Position numbers and translations under genes: made by a program. This document shows, piece after piece, positions 54,476-62,473 of a stretch of 64,000 nucleotides of DNA; within the stretch, counting starts at the first letter, position 1, and each line of letters opens with the position of its first letter. The notes below the pieces were generated by a model. The model saw only the letters and a list, made by a program, of their open reading frames with translations. It ran no database searches and was not told where the DNA came from. Origin of the DNA: Candidatus Aminicenantota bacterium (GTDB lineage Bacteria; Acidobacteriota; Aminicenantia; Aminicenantales; Saccharicenantaceae); assembly GCA_026393975.1 (NCBI GenBank), contig JAPKZD010000008.1, positions 1-64,000 of the forward strand, in the 5' to 3' direction.

Positions 54476-56596
54476 CTAATCCTCCTCGACAGCGACCGGG
54501 GCCCCGGGCTTTGCCCGGGGGTCCGTTTTCGCCGTACTCGCCCGTGGACATAGGCCACGGGCGAGTGGCGAGCCGAAGGCTCGTCCCTCGACGATGATCG
54601 CGTCCTTCATGAAATCGTTCCAGACCGTCTCGAACCAGCCCTCCGCCGGAGGCACGGGCCGGACGGGGACCCACTCTTTGCGGACCTGCCCTTTTTTGTC
54701 GAGCCAAACCTCGAGGATGTTCCCGCTGACGAAGTCGGAGGGGCTGGTCAGGGAAAACGCCCAGCGGTCTCCGAGAAGCGGGTGGGGTTTGCGGCCGGAC
54801 GGGTCCGGGACGAGGCAGGAGCCCCGGCTTTTCCCGCCCCGGTCGAGATACTCGCCGACGGCCTCGAGATAAACGGCGTGGGTCAAGGCGATGTCCAGGG
54901 CCTTGAACGCCCTCGGAAGTTCACGCGCCGAGCGAACCCGGATTTCCCGCCGGGCCCTCCGCCACAACTCCCGGGCCATGGCCTTCTCCTCCCGGACCTC
55001 CGCCGGGATCCTGACCGCGGCGCCGCAGGCGGACATACGCCGCCGGACCTCGACTAGGCAGGACTCCGGCGAGAGCGCCCGCCCGTCATTTCGGCCGATC
55101 ATGGCCCGGGCCTGTCCGCTTTTCGCCAGGACCTGGGCCTTGGCCGCGCGGACAAACTCGGTGACGGACAGCGGCCGTCCGGCGCGCCGGCGGGCGATGC
55201 AGAGGGCCGCCCGGGCGCTTCCGACCTGGCCGGCGTTGAGGGCCGAGCCTCCCGGACGGGTGACGCCGTGGGTGCCGCAGACCTCGCCGACGGGAAACAG
55301 GCCGCGCACGTGAGATTGCCACCATATTGATCCCCTGAACCCGCCGTTGTTGTGTTGGGCGCAGACGGCGACCTCGAGCGGCTCGCGGAAAAGGTCGATG
55401 CCGTGGGACATATAGAGGTCGACGGCGGGACGGTTCATCTTCAGGAGCCGGGCGATGGGCGTCGCCTGCAAGGCGCCCGACCTTTCGAGATAGGCGTAGG
55501 CCTCCGGGGCGAGCAGGCGCGGCTCGAACGGATCGAGCTTTCCGCCGCCGTCGGGGTTCCGCCTGAAGTCCAGGAAGACCCGCCTCCTTTTGACCACCGT
55601 CTCTTCGTAGACGAGGATGTCGACGAGTGATGACCCGCCGTTGGCGGCCTTCCGCGGGTCGAACGGCCACTGGTAGCCCTTGAGGAAAACGGCCGTGGCC
55701 AGCCGGTCCATGTCCGGGAAAAAGTCGTTGAGGAATTCCCGCTCGTCGCCGCCGCCGGCGTCCGTAGAGATGTACCGCGGCACGGCCTGCTGGTAGGTGC
55801 CGGAGACGTTCCAGCGGAATTTGATGGAGGCGAGGCCGAACTGGGATTCGGTCAGGTTCTGGGCCGCGGCGCCGGCCTCGAAGAGAAGCCCGTGCGAGCC
55901 CGTCTGGCTTTCGGGATAGACCGAGTGCTCGTACATCCCTCCGGGTCCGCCCGTCGCCATGACGATGTTCGTAGCGTTGAAAAGGACGAAGCCGAAGTTC
56001 GCCGAGGACAGCTTCTTCTTGTCCAGGGCCACGGCCCCGATGACCCGTTTCGCCGCGCCCGTGCCTTCCGTCAGCAGGGCGATCACCTCGTGGCGGTCGA
56101 AGACGCGGACCTTCCGCCGCCGGACCTCCGCGGCCAGGGCCCGGAACATGAGGTGGGAGGTCAGCGGCCCGGCCGACGTGGCCCGCTGGCGAGGGTCGTG
56201 GTCGGTCTTGTACCCGACGTAGGCCCCGAAGCGGTCGTGAGGAAAGGGGACGCCGAGACCGACGAGGTGGAAGAAGGCCTCGATCGAGCCCTGGGCCTCG
56301 GCCAGGGCGATATCGCCGTGCATGGAGCCTCCGGCGGCGAGGTCGCGGGCCATGTCGAACGCGGAGTCCGGGCGGTCGCCGGCGAGGGACAGCTTGTAGT
56401 AGGTCTGCTTGTCGGAGCCGGAGTTGGCCGACGTTCCGGCCCCGAAGCGGTCGGTGACGACGGCGACGTCGGTCTGCCCGAACCGGTGGAGGCGGACCGC
56501 GGCGTTGAGCCCCGCCGCTCCGCTGCCGACGACGAGCGTGTTCAGGGAATAAACCGGGTAGGCCGTGCGGCCGACCCGAATGACCGATCTTTTCAT
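54476..56596 (-). CDS. FAD-dependent oxidoreductase (fumarate reductase/succinate dehydrogenase flavoprotein type)
   Basis: The 706-residue protein has an N-terminal FAD-binding motif (TLVVGSGAAGLNAA), a histidine/glycine-rich capping-type region (MATGGPGGMYEHSVYPES) and a late flavin motif (FPVGEVCGTHGVTRPGGSAL). This is the architecture of succinate dehydrogenase/fumarate reductase or aspartate oxidase-like flavoproteins. No iron-sulfur or membrane partner is encoded nearby, so it is probably a stand-alone dehydrogenase of the operon's pathway. Its last 35 residues (from GRAFGSPLARG) are encoded by a palindromic repeat, then VEED and the stop. The neighbouring genes are SDR (downstream) and a HAD phosphatase (upstream). 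Confidence 0.88.
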   Translation of the reverse strand: MKRSVIRVGRTAYPVYSLNTLVVGSGAAGLNAAVRLHRFGQTDVAVVTDRFGAGTSANSGSDKQTYYKLSLAGDRPDSAFDMARDLAAGGSMHGDIALAEAQGSIEAFFHLVGLGVPFPHDRFGAYVGYKTDHDPRQRATSAGPLTSHLMFRALAAEVRRRKVRVFDRHEVIALLTEGTGAAKRVIGAVALDKKKLSSANFGFVLFNATNIVMATGGPGGMYEHSVYPESQTGSHGLLFEAGAAAQNLTESQFGLASIKFRWNVSGTYQQAVPRYISTDAGGGDEREFLNDFFPDMDRLATAVFLKGYQWPFDPRKAANGGSSLVDILVYEETVVKRRRVFLDFRRNPDGGGKLDPFEPRLLAPEAYAYLERSGALQATPIARLLKMNRPAVDLYMSHGIDLFREPLEVAVCAQHNNGGFRGSIWWQSHVRGLFPVGEVCGTHGVTRPGGSALNAGQVGSARAALCIARRRAGRPLSVTEFVRAAKAQVLAKSGQARAMIGRNDGRALSPESCLVEVRRRMSACGAAVRIPAEVREEKAMARELWRRARREIRVRSARELPRAFKALDIALTHAVYLEAVGEYLDRGGKSRGSCLVPDPSGRKPHPLLGDRWAFSLTSPSDFVSGNILEVWLDKKGQVRKEWVPVRPVPPAEGWFETVWNDFMKDAIIVEGRAFGSPLARGLCPRASTAKTDPRAKPGAPVAVEED
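54487..54590 (-). repeat. Triple-hairpin palindromic element encoding a protein C-terminus
   Basis: This copy matches 37774-37870 base by base in all three hairpins. The middle 12-bp stem (54536-54566) has identical arms; only the 7-base loop differs. The others are at 54502-54520 and 54569-54583. Read on the minus strand it gives GRAFGSPLARGLCPRASTAK and continues DPRAKPGAPVAV, the C-terminus of the flavoprotein. Confidence 0.9.
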
Positions 56597-56670
56597 GCCC
56601 GGCGGCCTTTCGTTTCTGCGGTTAAAGTATCCCAACTCGCCGTCCGCCGTCAAACCGTCCGCTGCCGGAG

Positions 56671-57333
56671 CTATGGGGCGAGGAGCGATTCGACGCGGCC
56701 GACGTCGAGGCCTTCGAAATCGCGGATGGCGAGGTGGGCCCGGCCGAGCTCGCGGCGCGTGTGCGTGGTCGTGACGCCGACAACCTTCATGCCCGCGGCC
56801 AGCGCGGATTCGAGGCCGGGGTAGGAGTCCTCGAAGGCGGCACAACGGGCGGCAGGGATGCCGATGGCTTCGGCCGCCTTGAGATAGAGGTCCGGGGCCG
56901 GCTTTCCCCGCAGGACCTGGCCGACGTCGATGAGAGCCCGGAAGTAGGGCCGCAAGCCCGCTTCGTCCAGGGCGAAATCGAGGTTCACGCGCGGCGCGGC
57001 CGTGGCCACGGCGGCCGGAATCCCGCGGTCGGCGAGCCGGCGCAGGAACGCGACGAGGCCGCGGGCCGGTTCGACATGGCCCTTGTAGATGGACCTGTAG
57101 AAAGCTTCCTTTTCATCGGCCCAGGCGATGACCTCGGCCTCGGGCAGGGCGTGGCCGTAAAGGCCCATGAAGATCTCCCGGTTGACCCGGCCGAAAAGGT
57201 GGTCCTTGAAGTGACGCGTGTCGAACGGGACGCCGTGCTTCCGGGCGAACGCCTTCCAGGCCAGGACGTGGTATTTCCTGTTGTCGACGATGACGCCGTC
57301 CATGTCGAAGATGGCCCCGAACGGCGCGCTCAT
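56671..57333 (-). CDS. HAD-superfamily phosphatase/phosphomutase (beta-phosphoglucomutase-like)
   Basis: The 220-residue protein has the HAD nucleophile motif DMDGVIVDN, a cap domain, the second motif (VATAAP), the lysine in GKPAPD and the acidic end motif FEDSYPGLESA. It is typical of the beta-phosphoglucomutase/phosphoglycolate phosphatase group and probably works on a sugar phosphate. The start overlaps the Old Yellow Enzyme stop (ATGA), and the flavoprotein starts 74 bp downstream. Confidence 0.88.
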   Translation of the reverse strand: MSAPFGAIFDMDGVIVDNRKYHVLAWKAFARKHGVPFDTRHFKDHLFGRVNREIFMGLYGHALPEAEVIAWADEKEAFYRSIYKGHVEPARGLVAFLRRLADRGIPAAVATAAPRVNLDFALDEAGLRPYFRALIDVGQVLRGKPAPDLYLKAAEAIGIPAARCAAFEDSYPGLESALAAGMKVVGVTTTHTRRELGRAHLAIRDFEGLDVGRVESLLAP

Positions 57334-58652
57334 GAGATCCCGTAGACCTCGGCGTCGCGGACGGCGCAGCCCGTTCTCCTGCCTTGGCGGAGAAGGTGCG
57401 AGCAGAGCGAACAGGTCGTGCAGACTTTCCGCGGGTCGAGACGCCCCCGCGCGGCCAGGTCGTTGGCGAAATCCGGGTAGGCCAGGGCGCCGCGGCCCAG
57501 GCCGACGACGGCCGTCCGGCCGGACGCGACCATGGCCGCGCCGACTCCCGGGCCGAAGGCGCGGAGCCAGGAGTAGCCGGCGCCGACGAGGGCCGTCCCC
57601 GGCGAGGAGCGCTGGAGCTCGGAGGCGATCCGGAGATGGCGGGCGACCCCTTCGAGCGGGTGCTCCTCGGGGAGGTTTCCGCCCGGGACGGGCTCGTCGA
57701 ACGGCCGGCCGAAGTGCGGCTTCCAGTAGGGGATGCCCAGCGAAACCGAGAGGAAGCCGACGCCGGCCCGGGCGAGGAGCGAAACGAGCGCCTTCGTCTC
57801 CGCCAGGTCGATCCTTTCCGGCGCGTCGGGATCCATCCCGAATCCATAAGGGAAGGGCACGGTGTCGGAGGCGGAGAGACGGCTGGTCACGAGAAGGGCG
57901 GGCGCCTCCTCCCGGATGAGACGGACGGTTTCGAGGAGGAGCCGCGTCCTGTTTTCGAAGAGACCGCCGTAGCGGCTTCCCGGCCGGGTGAAGGCGGCCA
58001 GGGTCTCCGAGACGAGGTAGCCGTGGCAGGCCTTGACGTCGACGCCGTCGAAGCCCGCGGCGGCGGCGAGCTCGGCCGCCGCGACGAAGTCGTCCCGGAC
58101 CTCCTCGAGCTCTCCGTCGGAAACGAGAGGATAGTCGGGCGGCAGACCGTGGAGCGGGTCGAGGTGCGGATTGTGCTGGACGATCATCGGGCAGGGCGTC
58201 CCTTCGGGCTTGGAGAAGCGGCCGGAGTGGGTGAGCTGGAGGACGAGGAGGGGCCGATGGGCGGGTCCCCACTCCTTCTTCGCGGCGGTCCGGACCTCGT
58301 CGGCCAGCTGGCCGAAGCCGCCGAGCGTTTTTTCGGTGAGCATGAGCTGGCCGGGATTGGAGCGGCCGTCCCGCCGGACGGCCGTCGCCTCGCACCAGAT
58401 GAGGCCGCTGCCGCCGGCGGCGTACCTTCTATACCTCCGCAAGGTCCATTCGGACGGCGCTCCATCGGCCTCCGCGTCGGCCCCTTCCATGGGCAGGACG
58501 GCCAGCCGGTTGGGGACTTCCCGGCCGGCGACCAGGGCCTTTTCGAGCAGGACGGAGGTTTTCTCCTCGTACGGGATCTCGAGGCCGAGGCGGCCGGCTT
58601 TGTCGTGAAGCTCTTCGGCCGTCCGGAGCCGGAATTTCGCGTGCGCGGCCAT
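57330..58652 (-). CDS. Old Yellow Enzyme-family NADH:flavin oxidoreductase with iron-sulfur cysteines
   Basis: The 440-residue protein has an FMN-binding TIM barrel (LAVLPMEGADAE at the start, SGLIWCEATAV, QLTHSGRFS, GFDGVDVKACHGYLVSETL). The C-terminal cysteines CTTCSLC with a further Cys 12 residues later suggest a [4Fe-4S] cluster as in the 2,4-dienoyl-CoA reductase and bile-acid/stilbene-type enoate reductases. The C-terminal Rossmann-like domain of the larger family members is absent. It would reduce an activated C=C bond in the pathway of this operon. Confidence 0.88.
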   Translation of the reverse strand: MAAHAKFRLRTAEELHDKAGRLGLEIPYEEKTSVLLEKALVAGREVPNRLAVLPMEGADAEADGAPSEWTLRRYRRYAAGGSGLIWCEATAVRRDGRSNPGQLMLTEKTLGGFGQLADEVRTAAKKEWGPAHRPLLVLQLTHSGRFSKPEGTPCPMIVQHNPHLDPLHGLPPDYPLVSDGELEEVRDDFVAAAELAAAAGFDGVDVKACHGYLVSETLAAFTRPGSRYGGLFENRTRLLLETVRLIREEAPALLVTSRLSASDTVPFPYGFGMDPDAPERIDLAETKALVSLLARAGVGFLSVSLGIPYWKPHFGRPFDEPVPGGNLPEEHPLEGVARHLRIASELQRSSPGTALVGAGYSWLRAFGPGVGAAMVASGRTAVVGLGRGALAYPDFANDLAARGRLDPRKVCTTCSLCSHLLRQGRRTGCAVRDAEVYGIS

Positions 58653-58658
58653 CGGGAC

Positions 58659-59654
58659 TTACCGCGGCCGCCCTTCGACGATGCGGCGGACGGCGAGGAG
58701 GTCGCGCTTGACCCGGCGCTCGCAGGCCCCGGGCCAGTGCTCCCGAGGGAGCACGGCGAGCTTGCCCTCGTCCATGAGCTCGCGCGTCCGGACGGAGAGG
58801 CCGAGCAGGCGCACGAGCTCGGGGACGGCGAGGTCGGGGAAACGGGCCAGGAAATCCGGGTCGTTGACCGGGATGAGGAAGTCCCCGCCGTGGTCCTCGA
58901 CGGTCAGGTTGATCTTCGGGTGGGCGGCGGCCAGCGTTTCGAAGATCGCGGCGAAATCCAGGACGCCCTTGCCCGCCTCGGCCGTGAAGGACACGAACCC
59001 GTCCCCGGTGAGCGCCAGGCCGCCGTCCTTGATATGGGTCGTCACGACCCAGGGGAGGAGGCGGCGCGCGGCAAGAAGCGGGTCTTCGAGCATGGTCAGG
59101 AGGTTCATCGTGTCGAGGCAGACGCCCAGGTATTCGCCCGGCGCGGCGCCGCACATGTCGAACAGCCGGACGAGCTCGAACGAGGTGAACTCGAAGTGCG
59201 TCTCGATGGCCAGGACGACGCCGTGATCCCGCAACATGCTCTTTTGCCTGCGGAGGGCGGCGGCCATCAGCCGGAGGAACTCGTCGGTCGGCGGGGAGTC
59301 CTTTTTCCAGCGCATCAGGCCGCCCGAGCAGGACCGGACCGTCGAAGAGCCCAGGTGAAAGGCCTGCTCGGCCGCCTTGCGGTTCCCGGGCGCGATATCC
59401 TTGGCCTTCCCGGTGGCCAGGTCGAGAGGGATGTGTTCCCCGCCGCCCCACTCGACGTAGAGGCGGTTCTCCTCGGCGTAGCTGCGGATCTCCTGCAGAA
59501 TGGTCTTGTCAAGGGCCTGTCCCGGCGGGACGTTGACCTCGGAGAACTGGACGCCGTCGGCCTCATTTATGACCGCCCATTCGAGGATCTCGAAGGGGGA
59601 GAGGTCGAGGGGCTTCAGGCTGTAGCTGTCGACTCCGACCTTGAGTTTTTTCAT
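58659..59654 (-). CDS. Sugar phosphate isomerase/epimerase-like TIM-barrel protein
   Basis: The 331-residue protein has the AP endonuclease 2/xylose isomerase-type barrel (LKVGVDSYSLKPLDLSPFEI, VLAIETHFEFTSFELVRLFD, YLGVCLDTMNLLTM, THIKDGG, NLTVEDHGG). The conserved acidic residues and histidines that bind a divalent metal are present. It may isomerise or epimerise a sugar derivative, or break a C-C or C-O bond in the pathway. ATG 59654 is preferred over 59678. It is the first gene of the leftward operon, facing the corrinoid gene across a 125-bp gap. Confidence 0.85.
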   Translation of the reverse strand: MKKLKVGVDSYSLKPLDLSPFEILEWAVINEADGVQFSEVNVPPGQALDKTILQEIRSYAEENRLYVEWGGGEHIPLDLATGKAKDIAPGNRKAAEQAFHLGSSTVRSCSGGLMRWKKDSPPTDEFLRLMAAALRRQKSMLRDHGVVLAIETHFEFTSFELVRLFDMCGAAPGEYLGVCLDTMNLLTMLEDPLLAARRLLPWVVTTHIKDGGLALTGDGFVSFTAEAGKGVLDFAAIFETLAAAHPKINLTVEDHGGDFLIPVNDPDFLARFPDLAVPELVRLLGLSVRTRELMDEGKLAVLPREHWPGACERRVKRDLLAVRRIVEGRPR

Positions 59655-59715
59655 GTCCCCGTCCGTCCCCCTCATCATAGCAGAATTGGCGACCGTTTGA
59701 ACAGGTTGCCCGGTC

Positions 59716-59744
59716 TTGAAAAAGAGGATATCTTGGGATATCCT
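59716..59744 (+). promoter_or_regulatory. Promoter with overlapping palindromic operator
   Basis: TTGAAA (59716-59721) and TATCCT (59739-59744) form a 17-bp-spaced promoter for the corrinoid gene. The palindrome AGGATATC-TTGG-GATATCCT (59725-59744) covers the spacer and the -10 box, so a repressor dimer bound there would block transcription. It lies in the divergent gap and could control both operons. Confidence 0.55.
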
Positions 59745-59779
59745 ACCCTCATTATTTAAGATAGACGAGGAGAGGCGAG

Positions 59780-60403
59780 ATGCTCAAAGAGATGCAGGAA
59801 GCCCTAATCGCAGGGAAAAAAGCGGATGTTGAATCCTTGGTCGACCAAGCGCTGGCCGCCGGATTGCCGGCCGCCCGGATCCTGAACGAAGGGCTCATCC
59901 CCGGCATGGAACGGCTCGGCGTCCTGTTCAAAAACAACGAAGTCTTCATCCCCGAGGTCCTCGTCGCCGCCCGGGCCATGAATGCGGGGCTGGGCAAGCT
60001 CGAGCCCCACCTGGCCGCGGCCGGCGTGAAGCCCCGGGGGATCGTCGTTATCGGGACGGTCAAAGGCGACCTCCACGACATCGGCAAGAACCTGGTGGCC
60101 ATGATGCTCCGCGGCAACGGCTATAAGATCGTCGACCTCGGCGTCGACGTCCTGCCCGAGAAATATCTCGAAGCGGCCAAGGCCAACGGGGCCGGGGCCA
60201 TCGCCCTCTCGGCGCTGCTGACGACGACCATGGTCCAGATGAAGAACGTCGTCGACGCCGTCGAGGCGTCGGGACTCGGGATCCCCGTCGTCATCGGCGG
60301 GGCGCCCGTCACCCGGGACTACGCCAACCAGATCCGGGCCCGCGGCTTCGCGCCCGACGCCGCCTCGGCCGTCGAGGAGATCGGCCGGCTCATCGCAGCC
60401 TGA
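59780..60403 (+). CDS. Corrinoid-binding protein (methyltransferase shuttle)
   Basis: The 207-residue protein has an N-terminal helical cap domain (about 1-85) and a cobalamin-binding Rossmann domain with the DxHxxG motif in GDLHDIGKN, a serine in LSALLT and GGAPV. It is the MtaC/MtbC/CmuA-type corrinoid protein that accepts a methyl group from a substrate and hands it on. GAGGAGAGGCGAG precedes ATG 59780. The next gene encodes the matching methyltransferase. Confidence 0.9.
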   Translation: MLKEMQEALIAGKKADVESLVDQALAAGLPAARILNEGLIPGMERLGVLFKNNEVFIPEVLVAARAMNAGLGKLEPHLAAAGVKPRGIVVIGTVKGDLHDIGKNLVAMMLRGNGYKIVDLGVDVLPEKYLEAAKANGAGAIALSALLTTTMVQMKNVVDAVEASGLGIPVVIGGAPVTRDYANQIRARGFAPDAASAVEEIGRLIAA

Positions 60404-60450
60404 CGGACGGCGTCCCGGCACGAACGCCCCGGACGAAGGCCGCCGCGCCC

Positions 60451-61461
60451 ATGGATATGACCTCGCGCGAACTCGTCATCGCCGCTCTCGAATTCCGGTC
60501 GCCGGAAAGGATCCCCCGGCAACTCTGGGTCTTGCCCTGGGCCGAAAGGACCTGGCCGGCCGAACTTTCCGCCATCCGGAAAAAATATCCCGATGATATC
60601 GTTCAGTCCCCGGGCTTCCTGACCGAGCCATTGATGACGTCCGGAGACGAATACGCCCCCGGCGTCTACGTCGACGAGTGGGGCTGCCGTTTCGAGAGCA
60701 GGCAGGCCGGCATCATCGGTGAGGTCAAGGAGCCGCGGATCGCGGCGTGGTCCGACCTCGACGGCTTGCGCCTGCCTCAGGAGCGGCTGAGCGTCGACGT
60801 CCGGAAGGTCGACGACTTTTGCGCCGCCTCCGGCGCGTTCGTCCACGCCCGGACGGTCGTCCGGCCGTTCGAGCTCCTCCAATTCCTCCGCGGGCCGGAA
60901 AACCTCTACGTCGATCTGGCCGAACGCCCCGACGGACTCTTCCGGCTCATCGAGAAGATCCATCGCTTCTTCTTGGAGGAGCTCGAGCTCTGGGCCTCGA
61001 CGGACGTCGACGCGCTCTTCTTCGCCGACGACTGGGGCAGCCAGAATTCTCTGCTCATCTCGCCCGTCCTCTGGCGCGAGCTTTTCAAGCCCCTCTACCG
61101 GGACTACGCGGAGGTCGCCCACCGCCACGGCAAGTATATCTTCATGCATTCCGACGGGCACATCGCCGCGATCTATCCGGACATCATCGAGATCGGCGTC
61201 GACGCCCTCAATTCCCAGCTTTTCTGCATGGACGTCAAGGAGCTCGGTCGCCGCTTCGCCGGCCAGATCACCTTCTGGGGGGAAGTCGACCGGCAGCGCC
61301 TCTTGCCCTACGGCTCGCCGGCCGATGTCGGCGCGGCGGTCAAGATCGCCAAAGAGGCCCTCTTCCGCAACGGCGGCGTCATCGCTCAGTGCGAGTTCGG
61401 GATCGGCGCCCGGCCGGAGAACGTCGCCGCGGTTTTCGAGACGTGGGACGGATTGGCCTGA
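60451..61461 (+). CDS. Uroporphyrinogen decarboxylase-like corrinoid methyltransferase
   Basis: The 336-residue protein has the UroD-fold methyltransferase pattern (PERIPRQLWVLPWAERTW, DALFFADDWGSQNSLLISPV, GKYIFMHSDGHIAAIYPDI, GQITFWGEVDR). Members (MtaA/CmuA/MtbA-like) move methyl groups between corrinoid proteins and substrates or coenzymes. Histidine/cysteine residues near HSDGH and QLFCMD may bind zinc. Together with the corrinoid protein it likely demethylates a methoxylated or methylated substrate related to the opposing operon. Confidence 0.85.
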   Translation: MDMTSRELVIAALEFRSPERIPRQLWVLPWAERTWPAELSAIRKKYPDDIVQSPGFLTEPLMTSGDEYAPGVYVDEWGCRFESRQAGIIGEVKEPRIAAWSDLDGLRLPQERLSVDVRKVDDFCAASGAFVHARTVVRPFELLQFLRGPENLYVDLAERPDGLFRLIEKIHRFFLEELELWASTDVDALFFADDWGSQNSLLISPVLWRELFKPLYRDYAEVAHRHGKYIFMHSDGHIAAIYPDIIEIGVDALNSQLFCMDVKELGRRFAGQITFWGEVDRQRLLPYGSPADVGAAVKIAKEALFRNGGVIAQCEFGIGARPENVAAVFETWDGLA

Positions 61462-61473
61462 CCCGAGATATGC

Positions 61474-61479
61474 TATAAT
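61474..61479 (+). promoter_or_regulatory. -10 box of the CBM9-like gene
   Basis: TATAAT lies 51 bp upstream of ATG 61531. TTGGCC at 61453-61458 is only 15 bp away, so the -35 is uncertain. Confidence 0.4.
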
Positions 61480-61530
61480 TAAAAAATAGTGGATTATTTG
61501 TTAGAGCTCACGAAGCCCGAGGAGGCTGGC

Positions 61531-62385
61531 ATGTTCCGTAAACTTAGCGTATTCATCCTTTCCCTGGCCGCCCTGTTGGCCTTTTCGGCTTCCGCTTTTT
61601 CTATGGAGAAGGTCGTCGAAAGCCAATGGACGCCGCGCCCGATTATGATCGACGGTGCTTCCCAGGATTGGGACGACGCGACGCCCATCCTGGATGCCGG
61701 CTCGAAGGCGAAGTACGCGCTGAAGAACGACGGCCGAAACCTCTACATCATCCTGGTGCTCACAGGCGACCTGTCGAAGACCACTATCGACTATACGGGC
61801 ATCCAAATCTTCCTCACGGCGGGCGAAAAGAAGAGCAAGGACTTCGGCTTCCTCTTCCTCAAGAAGCAGGTCACGGCGGACGAGCTCATCGCCTCGCTCG
61901 AAAAGAAGGGGCAGGCTTTGAGCGAGGAGAGGAAGGCGGAGATCCGCAAGCAGAAAACCTACGCCCAATTCTCGGAAGAGCCCATCCGCCCGAAAAAGGC
62001 CGCCGCGGCGCCGGGCCCTGCCGCCGATGCCGAACAGCCGGTTTTCCGGGCGGCAGCCCAGGGGGCCGCAACGATCTATGAGTTCAAGATCCCCCTCAGC
62101 CGCATCAATCCGCCGGGCGGCGCCGGCGTCGAACCCGGCCAATCGGTCATGGTCGGTTTCGAATGGGGTGGCATGACCAAGGAAACCATGAAGGACGTCA
62201 TGGCCGCCCGGGCCGGTTCGGGCAGCGTGGCCAGGCAGTCGCAGGGGTCCTCGGACTCCGGCTTCTCGGATACCTCCGGTGAAGGCGGTGGAGGCGGCGG
62301 CGACTTCGCCGATTTTAACCGCGACCCGCGTTACAAGAAGCATTCCTTCTGGGTCGCGGCCAAGCTGGCTGCTCAAGGCAGCTAA
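61531..62385 (+). CDS. Exported protein with CBM9/DOMON-like domain
   Basis: The 284-residue protein has a signal peptide (about 1-24). Its N-terminal domain (about 28-115) resembles the carbohydrate-binding module 9 / heme-binding DOMON fold (RPIMIDGASQDWDDATPIL, LKNDGRNLYIILVLTGDL). A Lys/Ala-rich linker follows. The C-terminus has a Gly/Ser-rich stretch (about 235-262). ATG 61531 follows GAGGAGGCTGGC. It could bind carbohydrate or heme at the cell surface; catalysis is not evident. Confidence 0.8.
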   Translation: MFRKLSVFILSLAALLAFSASAFSMEKVVESQWTPRPIMIDGASQDWDDATPILDAGSKAKYALKNDGRNLYIILVLTGDLSKTTIDYTGIQIFLTAGEKKSKDFGFLFLKKQVTADELIASLEKKGQALSEERKAEIRKQKTYAQFSEEPIRPKKAAAAPGPAADAEQPVFRAAAQGAATIYEFKIPLSRINPPGGAGVEPGQSVMVGFEWGGMTKETMKDVMAARAGSGSVARQSQGSSDSGFSDTSGEGGGGGGDFADFNRDPRYKKHSFWVAAKLAAQGS

Positions 62386-62439
62386 GCCCCGGAAGGCGAA
62401 ACGTCTCGTTCCCTTTAATTCCTGATGGGGAGGAGTTTG

Positions 62440-62466
62440 CCCGCGCAAGCATGATTCTTGCGCGGG
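62440..62466. terminator. Bidirectional hairpin between convergent genes
   Basis: A perfect 10-bp stem (CCCGCGCAAG/CTTGCGCGGG) with a 7-base loop lies just after the CBM9-like gene and just before the end of the EamA gene. There is no T-run, so its efficiency as a terminator is uncertain. Confidence 0.55.
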
Positions 62467-62473
62467 GCCGGGC

